A DNA stretch of 64,000 nucleotides from Alphaproteobacteria bacterium (GTDB lineage Bacteria > Pseudomonadota > Alphaproteobacteria > TMED109). This document shows positions 56,545-64,000 of this stretch, in pieces (within the stretch, counting starts at the first letter, position 1; each line of letters begins with the position of its first letter). The stretch spans positions 12,675-76,674 of the forward strand of contig JAGWAT010000001.1 in NCBI GenBank assembly GCA_021296265.1, in the 5' to 3' direction. The notes under the pieces were generated by a model that saw only the letters and a program-made list of their open reading frames with translations, was not told the origin of the DNA and did no database searches. The translations under genes were made by a program, and so were the position numbers.

Positions 56545-57042
56545 TCAAGATCCCGCTGTGCCCAGCCGCTCGCGGGCGGCGGCTAGAACGGCTTCGGCAT
56601 GCCCCGTAACCTTGACCTTGCGCCAACTCTCCACGATTCGGCCGGCGGGATCGACCAGAAACGTCGCCCGCTCAATCCCCATGTACTTGCGGCCATACAT
56701 GCTTTTCTCGACCCAGACCCCGAACGCCTCGCAGGCGGCACCATCCTCGTCGGAGGCCAGAACGACGCCTAGCTCGTGCTTGTCACGAAACTGCTCATGC
56801 TTGGCGAGCGAATCCTTTGAAATTCCGACGACTGTCACGTCGATCGCGTCGAACGCAGACCCAAGTTCGGTGAACGCGATGGCTTCCTTCGTGCATCCGG
56901 GCGTGTCGTCCTTTGGATAGAAGTAGACAACGTACGCCCGGCCCGCGAGGGTGGCGTTCGATACGCGGTCGCTCAGCGTGGGAAGGTCGAAGGCAGGGAC
57001 CGGATCCCCGGCTCCGGGCGAACGGTTGGGCATGTCGGCCAT
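56545..57042 (-). CDS. bcp: Thioredoxin-dependent peroxiredoxin (BCP/PrxQ)
   Basis: A 165-residue peroxidase that reduces hydrogen peroxide and organic peroxides. The peroxidatic Cys is C50 in KDDTPGCTKEAIAF. The usual resolving Cys five residues later is Ile55. The only other cysteine is C104 (DGAACEAFGVW), so it is either a 1-Cys enzyme or uses C104. Further BCP motifs are VVGISKDSLAKHEQF, GVVLASDEDG and ERATFLVDPAGRI. ATG 57042 follows AAGAAG; ATG 57033 is possible. It is downstream of glnE on the same strand, 165 bases away. Confidence 0.92.
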   Translation of the reverse strand: MADMPNRSPGAGDPVPAFDLPTLSDRVSNATLAGRAYVVYFYPKDDTPGCTKEAIAFTELGSAFDAIDVTVVGISKDSLAKHEQFRDKHELGVVLASDEDGAACEAFGVWVEKSMYGRKYMGIERATFLVDPAGRIVESWRKVKVTGHAEAVLAAARERLGTAGS

Positions 57043-57207
57043 GGTCACCACTTCTTGCAGGTTGGCGGAACGGGCACTGGAAGGGCATTGCCCGCAGAAA
57101 AAGTATATCGGCGGCGCGGTCCTGAGAGCAGGTCTGCGACATCGGACCGGGCGCGAGGTGCGGGATTGGTTCCGGCCGGCGAAGGGTCGGCGGCAGGCGC
57201 GTCTGGC

Positions 57208-60108
57208 TCAGGCGGAAGCGCTGGCGATGTGGGCCTCTGTCATGGCGCGGACGCTGGCCCGGGCTCCGAGGAGCGCCTCTTCCAGATCGTCAGCACGATC
57301 AAATCCGGTCGCCTGACCGATTCGCTCGATCATGGCGGGTTGCAGCAGGGCCGGATCGGTGCGGCCGCCGACCGTGATCCGGAGCATGGCCTGTACCGAC
57401 TGGTAGAGGTGGCTGGCTTCGGCCAGCCGGCTCTCGTCCTCTGCGGAGAGCACGTCGATGGTCCCGAGGAGCCGGAGCACGTCTCCGGTGGACCCGCGAA
57501 GGGGCCGGCCGAGCCGCTGCGCCGACGTCACCGCGAGGAACTGCACGAGCAGTTCGAGGTCGAGCAGCCCACCCGGCGAGTGCTTGACATCGAACGGTCC
57601 GGACGGCCGATGCGTATCCTTGATCTTGGCCCGGAGGTCCAGCAGGTCGCCGGCCAGCGCGTCGTGCTCGCCGGTGGCCACGAGCGCTCGGTCAATGATG
57701 GCGTTGAGCGTGTCCACGGTTTCAGGCGCACCGGCAATGACGCGACTGCGTACGAGCGCCAGCTTCTCGACTGGCCATGCGTCTCTTGCCAGGTAGGTTT
57801 CGTAGCCGCTGAGCGCCGAGGCCAGGGGACCGGCCCGGCCGTGGGGTCGCAGCAGGAGATCGAACTCCCAGAGCTGGCCGACCGCGGTATGCGCGGTGAA
57901 TCCCGTGATGAGTCGCGTAGCGAAGCGCGAGAAGTACACCGAGGCCGCCAACGGCACGCGCCCGTCGGATTCGGCACCCACGGCGGGAGCGTCGTAGAAG
58001 AAGACTCCGTCGAGGTCGGACCCCGGCAACAAGGTTCGCCCGCCCAGCTTCCCTAGGCCCAGGAACGCAGCGCCCCCGCCCGGCAGCCGCCCGTGTCTCG
58101 GTTCAAACTCCTGGGCCACGAGGGCCATCAGCCGCCGGATCGCGATGTCAGCGACGTGGGTAAGGGCAACCGCGGCGTCCCCCGATTTCTCGACGCCGCA
58201 GAGGAGTTTCAGAGCCACACTGAAGCGTAGTTCACCGGCCCAGCGACGGAACGCGTCAAGGTCGTCCTGGTAGTCGCCGAGGCCGAGGCCAAGCTCCGCG
58301 TCGAGCGCCGCTTCAATCGCATCCGGTCCCGGCAAGGGTGCCTCGAGCGGGGTTTCCAGCAGCTGATCCAGCAGCCGCGGATTCGCGGCGAGCGACTGTC
58401 CAAGTTCGGGTGCAGTGCCCATGATTTCCACGACGACCGCCATCAGCGAAGGGTAGTTTGCGAACATGGACAGCAGTTCCACGCCGGCATTGAGACCTTC
58501 AAAAAACCGGGCGAACCCGGCAAACGCGGTCTCGGGATCTGGCGCTTCGCCGATCGCGTCGAGCATCCTTGGCGTGATCTCGGTCAGGAGTGTGCGGCCG
58601 CGTTCCGAGCGCGTTGCGGGAATCCGGCCGCGATGCCAGTTGGCGATCTGCGCAATCACGCCTGTTGGCTTCCGGAAGCCTAGGCGGGTGAGGGTCGCTA
58701 CGGTCGCAGGGTCCGGATCGACACCTGTGAAGACGAGGCTTCCAAAAGGATGGCCGAGGCTCTCGTCGGCGGCATCACTCGCGGCGGTGAGCGACTGAAC
58801 CGCCGCGACGTGCTCCGCGAGCTCGGCATCGAAGTCGGCGAGGCTCGCGTGGCCGAGGAACGACGCGAGCCGGGAGCGTTCGACGTTTTTCTCGGGCACG
58901 ACATGGGTCTGCTCGTCCCGGATCATCTGTACGCGGTTTTCGACCCGGCGCAGGTAGCGGTAGTGGACGATCAGTCGTTCCGCGACGTCTGTTGGCATCC
59001 GGCCCGCGGCGGCGAGCGCCCGGAGGCCCTCTGCGGTTCCCCTGTGGCGAAGCGCGCGGTTGCGACCGCCCCAGACGAGTTGCTCGGTCTGCAGATGGAA
59101 CTCGATGGCGCGGATGCCACCGCTGCCGAACTTGAGGTGGAATCCGGCGGGATCAAAATCGCCGCCGCCGCGACTTGTCTGGCGCAGCATTGCCTGGATG
59201 TCCCGAACCGCGTTGAAGTCGAGATTTCGTCGCCAGACGAACGGCGCGATCCGTTGCAGGAATCGCTCGCCGGCGGCCAGATCGCCGGCGATAGGCCGAG
59301 CCCGGATGAATACCGCCCGCTCCCAGTTCTGGGCGAGGCCCGAGTAATAGAGCTCGGCCGCCTCGACCGAAACTGCAAGGGGGGTCGAACCCGGATCGGG
59401 TCGGAGCCGCAGGTCCATGCGGAAGAGGTAACCATCGGCGGTGCGCTCCTGGAAGAGGTTGACGAAGCGCTGCGTCAGTCGCGTGAAATGGCGCGACGCG
59501 CGACCTTCGCGCGCTGCTTCCGGGAAGGCTGGGCTCGACTGGTCGTAGAAGATCGCAAGGTCGATATCGCTCGAGTAGTTCAGCTCTCCGGCGCCGAGCT
59601 TTCCGAGCGCGATGACCGCGAACCCGGACCGGTCGGCTTCGGGTCCCAACAGATGGAATGCCGCAGCCTGGAGCAAGTCGCCTGCGAACGCGCTCCATTC
59701 CTCGAGCACACGGGCGACGGACCACGCCCCGCTGATGTCGACCAGGGCCACCGCCAAGGCGACGCGGCGGCGCACGATCCGCAAGTGCCGGGTGATGTCC
59801 GGACTCGCCATCGCAGCGGCGGCGGCAGAATCGGGTAGATCGCGACGTGCGAGCGTGAGGGCGGCGTCGGCGCCTTCGGCTACGAAAGCCCGGACGATCG
59901 CCGGTTCGGCAATGGCGCTGTCGCCCAGGAACGGACTGTGACCGAATACCCGGTTCAGCAGGTCGGTCCCGTGGGAGCCCAACTCCGCCTGCGTCGGGTT
60001 GGCAGCGCCGGACCAATGTTCCCAGTATCGATCCCGCTGCTGCAGATCCCCGCCCAAAGAGACCGGCGCTCCCGGTGCCCGGTGCTGCTCTAGACTAGCC
60101 ACGGGCAT
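57208..60108 (-). CDS. glnE: Bifunctional glutamine synthetase adenylyltransferase/deadenylase
   Basis: GlnE adds AMP to, and removes it from, glutamine synthetase in response to PII signals. The 966-residue protein has two nucleotidyltransferase domains. The first, near 168-186, has ALGKLGAGELNYSSDIDL, with D181 and D183; this is the deadenylylase-type domain. The second, near residue 690-699, has GLGKLGG and GSDLDG with the metal aspartates; the usual Glu after KLGGR is Thr here. A regulatory helical middle and DVKHSPGGLLDLELLVQF follow. ATG 60108 gives the normal length but has a weak ribosome site. It is divergent from the AsmA-like gene. Confidence 0.93.
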   Translation of the reverse strand: MPVASLEQHRAPGAPVSLGGDLQQRDRYWEHWSGAANPTQAELGSHGTDLLNRVFGHSPFLGDSAIAEPAIVRAFVAEGADAALTLARRDLPDSAAAAAMASPDITRHLRIVRRRVALAVALVDISGAWSVARVLEEWSAFAGDLLQAAAFHLLGPEADRSGFAVIALGKLGAGELNYSSDIDLAIFYDQSSPAFPEAAREGRASRHFTRLTQRFVNLFQERTADGYLFRMDLRLRPDPGSTPLAVSVEAAELYYSGLAQNWERAVFIRARPIAGDLAAGERFLQRIAPFVWRRNLDFNAVRDIQAMLRQTSRGGGDFDPAGFHLKFGSGGIRAIEFHLQTEQLVWGGRNRALRHRGTAEGLRALAAAGRMPTDVAERLIVHYRYLRRVENRVQMIRDEQTHVVPEKNVERSRLASFLGHASLADFDAELAEHVAAVQSLTAASDAADESLGHPFGSLVFTGVDPDPATVATLTRLGFRKPTGVIAQIANWHRGRIPATRSERGRTLLTEITPRMLDAIGEAPDPETAFAGFARFFEGLNAGVELLSMFANYPSLMAVVVEIMGTAPELGQSLAANPRLLDQLLETPLEAPLPGPDAIEAALDAELGLGLGDYQDDLDAFRRWAGELRFSVALKLLCGVEKSGDAAVALTHVADIAIRRLMALVAQEFEPRHGRLPGGGAAFLGLGKLGGRTLLPGSDLDGVFFYDAPAVGAESDGRVPLAASVYFSRFATRLITGFTAHTAVGQLWEFDLLLRPHGRAGPLASALSGYETYLARDAWPVEKLALVRSRVIAGAPETVDTLNAIIDRALVATGEHDALAGDLLDLRAKIKDTHRPSGPFDVKHSPGGLLDLELLVQFLAVTSAQRLGRPLRGSTGDVLRLLGTIDVLSAEDESRLAEASHLYQSVQAMLRITVGGRTDPALLQPAMIERIGQATGFDRADDLEEALLGARASVRAMTEAHIASASA

Positions 60109-60253
60109 GACGCCCGGTGCGCAGTCCGCGGACCGACGCAGGCATCGGCCGTGGGACGGCGGTCATAGTGGGTGCCACCGAGACGTTCAGGGCAGGAACT
60201 TGCGTGGCGGGCTCCGGTGGTGCGTGGATGGTCATGGACCGGAGAACTCTAGT

Positions 60254-63200
60254 GTGACGGCTGGCATTCCCGGGGCCCACGACGGTCGACGGGAGGAGCA
60301 CAGGCCGGTCCGCCTGCGTCGATGGGCGGCCGGGATCGGGATTGTAATGGTCTGCCTGCTGACTGCAGGAGTCTGGCGGTTGACCTACGGGCCCGTGGCG
60401 GTGCCCTTTCTGTCCGCGTACCTCGCGGCCCAGCTGGACCAATTCGATCTGCCGCTCGATGCGCAGTGGGAAGACGCCGCGATCCACTGGCCGTTCATGG
60501 CGCCCTGGCTCGACGTCCGCTTCACGGACTTCCGTGCCAGCGACGCCCTCCTCGCGGCCGAGGGGGTCGGCGTCCGCCTCCCCTTGGCCGACCTGTTCCG
60601 CGGTCGCGCATCCGTATCGGGTGTCGTGGTCCACGCGCCGACGCTGGTGCTGGTGCAGGGGGAGGATCACGGATTCCGCCTCGGCGACGGTGTCGCGCTC
60701 GGGTCCGAATCACCACTGGCTGCTCTCGCGTCCGGTGCCAGGATCGCGGTGCTTGACGGAACGGTCACGCTGGATCTCCTCCATGCCGCCGCGCCGATTC
60801 GGATCGTCGACGTCGAGCTCAGCGTGACGGGAGTCGACGGGCGGATCACGCTCCAGGGGTCCGGTGTCGCTTCCCTGCCGGGACACCGTGCGGTGCCGTT
60901 GGAACTCGCGGCGCGGTTGCTGCCGGAGGGGGGAGCGTTTACGGCCGAGCTTACCTTTGCAGAGATCGAACCCGGGGTGCTGGCGGGGCTGACGGACGTC
61001 GATGCCCCCTTCGACCTGTTGCAGGTGCCGTTGAGCGGCACCATCGCCGTAACCGGTCCGCTTGAGTCGGCGGTGGTGACCGTGAGCGGCACGGGAGGCT
61101 CCGGACACCTGCAGGTGCCCGGTGGGCCAACCGATGCGGGACCACCGGCATGGCCGGTCAACGCGCTGAACGTGCAACTCCGGTATGCCGTGGACAGTCG
61201 TGTCCTTGAGCTTGAGGAACTCACCGTGACCGGCCCAGGGGGCGATCTCCACATGGCAGGAAGATTCCGGGATCTGCCAACTGGGCCGGCGGACATCCGC
61301 GGTAGCTTTGCCGGGGCCGTGCCGGTGCACCATGCAGCGGGTTGGGTCGGCGCGACGCTCGACCGTCCGGCCGACGCCTGGGTCCGCGACCGCGTCGAGG
61401 TCGGCACCCTGACGGAGGTGAAGGTGGCGGCCGCCTTTCCCGATGGTCTTTCTGGCGCGAGCCGCGTGGACGCCAACTGCGTGGTCCACGAAGCGGTCGT
61501 GTTATGGGAGGAGGGCGAGCCGCCGCTTCGCCTGGCGGTCGTTGAACTGGCGCTGGCCGGGCCCGAGCTCACCGTAACGGCCCCGGCGGCCAGTGCCGGG
61601 GCGGCGACCCTCGAGGATTTCAGGTTGCACAGTGCTGATTTGTTTGCCGAGGCCGGCGAGGCGACCCTGACGGCAAGACTGTCGGGCGAGTCCGGCGCAC
61701 TCCTGCAGCAGACTGGGTTCGATCGCGGCTCGTCGCCGACACCTTTCCTGCAGGGCCCGCTCCGCGACGCCGACTTGCGGGTGCTAATCCCATTCACGCA
61801 CGACCGTGAGGAGGAGATCGCCTTGGACGCCGAGTTTCGGGACATCGGGGTCGATCCGAACGCGCTGCCGGCCGGCTATGCCGGGTTCGACCTGCGCGCC
61901 ATCGCCGGTACCCTGGCCTACGGTCCCGGTGGCATTGACGTGCGTTTCGCCGGCGAACTCGGCGAATCCATCCGGGTCGATGCGGCCGTCCTCCATGCCC
62001 CGGAGCTCGACGCGCCGTCGTACCAGCTGACGGCGACGCTGAGCGGTCCCGTCGCCGACCTCGCCGGGCTGATGGCAGGGGCAACCGGGGGGGGCGACCT
62101 GCCGCCGGGCATCACCGCGCTCGTTGGCACGGCTCGGGTCCGCGCAGTGACGGGGATTCCGCGTGATGCGGACGCCGGCCTCGCCGTCCGGCGACTGGAC
62201 GGCGAGTTCGAAGTGCCGTCGTTCGCTGCCGCGGAGTTCGGGCCCGGACCGTGGGCGGGACACGTGTTCCGGGATGTCACGGGAACGCTGGTGTTTGACG
62301 GCGAGACCTTCTCTGCGTCGGGGCAGGCGGAGCTGGCAGATTCGGCGATCTGGTTTACGTGGCAGGCGTCGCTTCCTGAGATTCCGGGCGAGCAAGTGCT
62401 GAGCGTTCGAGGTGCCCTAGGCCCCGAGGCCCGAACGGCGCTCGGGATTCAATTTGTTGGCGTGGAGGGACTGGTCGATCTTGCCGCCAATGCGCATCGT
62501 CGCCCCAAAACGGAAGACTGGTTGCTGGATGTCGAGGCCGGGCTGACCACCGCGGAGGTGGCGATAGCCGAACTCGACTGGATCAAGCCGCGGCGGGCGC
62601 CGCTGCACGCCTGGGTCCACGGCGTGCTCGCCGACGGCGAGCCGCTGGAGTTCCGCCTCGAGGGAAGCGGGGTGAATGTGCACGGCCAACTGTGGGTCGT
62701 GGACGGAGAGCTGGACCGGGCGGCATTCACGCGGCTCGGTATCGGCGAGCACCATCTTGCCGGCACGGTTGCCCACACGTCCGCCGGGTACTTGGGAGCG
62801 GCGCTGAACGGCGAGCAGGTGGATCTTCGCCCGTTCTTGTCGAACGACACCGGGGCGTCGACCCCGTCGGCACCGCTCCGGCTCCGCGTGGACGCCCGGC
62901 ACGCTCGGACGATGGCGCCGGCGGTTGCCGGCCCGCTGGCGCTGACGCTCGAGACCGACATGGACGGCCTGAAAGAGCTGCAGCTCGCGCTCGGGCTCCC
63001 GGACGGGGAAAGCATGGAGTTGCAGGGAGCCCGCAACGAAGACGGGCTCGAACTGGAGCTGACCGGCACGGATGCGCGGTCCGTGGCCGACGCCTTCGGT
63101 CTCGGTGTCGGCGCGGACGGCGGCAAAGTGCGGATCGAGGCCGTCCGGCAGGATGGGCGGATCACCGGCTCGGTCCGCGTCGGTGAATTTCAGATGGTGG

Positions 63201-63658
63201 ACGCGCCGGTGTTCCTGCACCTGCTGCAGACTGTGACGGTCCTCGGCCTGCTGGAGCAGATCGCCGGCGGCGGAGGCGTGGCCTTCTCCCGCTTCGATGC
63301 CGACTTCACGCTGGTGGACGGCGTGCTCGATATCCGCAACGGCATCGCCCAGGGCCTGACGCTCGGCGTGACGGTCGAAGGTGCCATTGACACCCGCAAC
63401 CAGGTGCTCCACCTCCGGGGCGCGCTGCTGCCGGCCTACGCCCTCAACCAGTTGCTGTCACGGGTGCCCCTCATCGACCGGATCGTTACGGGTGCAGATT
63501 CGACCGGCGTCCTCGCCGCTGACTACGCGGTGACGGGCTCGGCTGCGGACCCCGAGATCGCCGTGAGCCCGTTGCAGTTCCTCATGCCGGGCATCCTGCG
63601 CGACGTGCTGCGGGGCCTGGGGGGCCCCGGCGCGTCTCCGGAGTCGCCGGGCGAGTAA
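60254..63658 (+). CDS. AsmA/YhdP-like (DUF3971/AsmA_2) envelope protein
   Basis: A 1134-residue protein with one N-terminal membrane helix (WAAGIGIVMVCLLTAGVWRLTYG) and a very long beta-rich periplasmic body. The C-terminal part, from GKVRIEAVRQDG through FQMVDAPVFLHLL, LVDGVLDIRNG, LRGALLPAYALNQLLSRVPLI and EIAVSPLQFLMPGILR, is the AsmA_2 region. Related YhdP and TamB proteins form grooves that carry phospholipids to the outer membrane; that role is inferred here. GTG 60254 follows GGAG; no ATG lies near. It lies directly before convergent tyrS, as in related genomes. Confidence 0.87.
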   Translation: MTAGIPGAHDGRREEHRPVRLRRWAAGIGIVMVCLLTAGVWRLTYGPVAVPFLSAYLAAQLDQFDLPLDAQWEDAAIHWPFMAPWLDVRFTDFRASDALLAAEGVGVRLPLADLFRGRASVSGVVVHAPTLVLVQGEDHGFRLGDGVALGSESPLAALASGARIAVLDGTVTLDLLHAAAPIRIVDVELSVTGVDGRITLQGSGVASLPGHRAVPLELAARLLPEGGAFTAELTFAEIEPGVLAGLTDVDAPFDLLQVPLSGTIAVTGPLESAVVTVSGTGGSGHLQVPGGPTDAGPPAWPVNALNVQLRYAVDSRVLELEELTVTGPGGDLHMAGRFRDLPTGPADIRGSFAGAVPVHHAAGWVGATLDRPADAWVRDRVEVGTLTEVKVAAAFPDGLSGASRVDANCVVHEAVVLWEEGEPPLRLAVVELALAGPELTVTAPAASAGAATLEDFRLHSADLFAEAGEATLTARLSGESGALLQQTGFDRGSSPTPFLQGPLRDADLRVLIPFTHDREEEIALDAEFRDIGVDPNALPAGYAGFDLRAIAGTLAYGPGGIDVRFAGELGESIRVDAAVLHAPELDAPSYQLTATLSGPVADLAGLMAGATGGGDLPPGITALVGTARVRAVTGIPRDADAGLAVRRLDGEFEVPSFAAAEFGPGPWAGHVFRDVTGTLVFDGETFSASGQAELADSAIWFTWQASLPEIPGEQVLSVRGALGPEARTALGIQFVGVEGLVDLAANAHRRPKTEDWLLDVEAGLTTAEVAIAELDWIKPRRAPLHAWVHGVLADGEPLEFRLEGSGVNVHGQLWVVDGELDRAAFTRLGIGEHHLAGTVAHTSAGYLGAALNGEQVDLRPFLSNDTGASTPSAPLRLRVDARHARTMAPAVAGPLALTLETDMDGLKELQLALGLPDGESMELQGARNEDGLELELTGTDARSVADAFGLGVGADGGKVRIEAVRQDGRITGSVRVGEFQMVDAPVFLHLLQTVTVLGLLEQIAGGGGVAFSRFDADFTLVDGVLDIRNGIAQGLTLGVTVEGAIDTRNQVLHLRGALLPAYALNQLLSRVPLIDRIVTGADSTGVLAADYAVTGSAADPEIAVSPLQFLMPGILRDVLRGLGGPGASPESPGE

Positions 63659-63694
63659 GGAATCATGGCGTCGCTGTCCGCGCCGGCCCGGCGC

Positions 63695-64000
63695 TCAGTC
63701 CGTCCCCTGGGCCTCGACGAGCCGGAGGACGGCGTGTCGTTTGCGCCCGGCCGACAGGCGCACTTCGCCGTTGATCAGGTCCGACGGGCCCAGAGTCACG
63801 TGTTCGTCCGTGACCCTGACGTCGTTGACGCGGGCGCCGCCGCCCCGGATGAGTCGGCGCGCTTCGCCGTTCGTCGCCACGAGGATCGAATCGCGCGCGA
63901 ATGCCTTGACCACCGGCAGGCCGGCGTCAAGCTCCGCTGCAGGGACCAGGATCGTCGGCAGCGCTTCGCCCGTCCCGCCCCGCTCGAACGTCGCCTGGGC
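63695..64000 (-). CDS. tyrS: Tyrosyl-tRNA synthetase (N-terminal part beyond window)
   Basis: Only the last 101 codons are in the window; the gene continues past the right edge. The visible part is the C-terminal S4-like RNA-binding domain that contacts the tRNA-Tyr long arm: ATFERGG, LPTILVPAAEL, SILVATNGEARRLIRGGGARVND and LSAGRKRHAVLRL. The catalytic domain is not visible. It converges with the AsmA-like gene, leaving 36 bases between the stops. Confidence 0.9.
   Translation of the reverse strand, partial: AQATFERGGTGEALPTILVPAAELDAGLPVVKAFARDSILVATNGEARRLIRGGGARVNDVRVTDEHVTLGPSDLINGEVRLSAGRKRHAVLRLVEAQGTD

Overview
The window is GC-rich chromosomal DNA from an alphaproteobacterium. The evidence is gene order: pal-cpoB-tilS-ftsH-folP-glmM; efp-suhB; djlA-amiD-rnpB-mraZ followed by a complete division and cell-wall (dcw) cluster; and prfB, bcp, glnE, an AsmA-like gene and tyrS close together. 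Single-copy housekeeping genes are mixed with catabolic genes typical of heterotrophic, often marine, lineages (enolase-superfamily enzyme, EctD-like hydroxylase, CaiB transferase, 5-oxoprolinase, DASS permease). The genus cannot be fixed from the sequence. There is no phage, insertion sequence, CRISPR array or tRNA.

Layout. 1-7.8 kb (minus strand): the lower half of the Tol-Pal neighbourhood, from pal to glmM, broken by an opposite-strand enolase-superfamily gene. 8.4-12.8 kb: an EctD-like dioxygenase and the two propionyl-CoA carboxylase subunits. 13-16.9 kb (minus): a proton-channel pair, an ExbB/MotA-like subunit and an 883-residue MotB/OmpA-like subunit whose stalk contains 18 in-register 28-residue coiled-coil repeats. 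17.2-24.7 kb: suhB, efp, a glyoxalase II-like hydrolase, the three transhydrogenase genes, a DASS transporter and mlaC. 25-32 kb: CaiB and crotonase genes lie on the opposite strand between mlaC and mlaA; then a fused 5-oxoprolinase. 32.3-34.3 kb: DjlA-like protein, AmiD-like amidase and RNase P RNA. 34.4-52.9 kb: mraZ to ftsZ, sixteen genes, mostly joined by 1-4 base start/stop overlaps. 52.9-64 kb: HugZ-like protein, haloacid dehalogenase, prfB with its programmed +1 frameshift, a 5'-truncated fic gene, bcp, glnE, a large AsmA-like protein and the end of tyrS.

Envelope biology dominates. The dcw cluster builds lipid II and the divisome. Pal, CpoB, MlaA, MlaC and the AsmA-like protein serve the outer membrane. 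The ExbB/OmpA-like pair probably couples ion flow to force on peptidoglycan. The most unusual item is the long coiled-coil stalk of that pair. Next are FtsZ with a roughly 340-residue linker, a crotonase lacking both hydratase glutamates, a Fic remnant coupled to prfB, and a MraZ-type operator overlapping a strong mraZ promoter.
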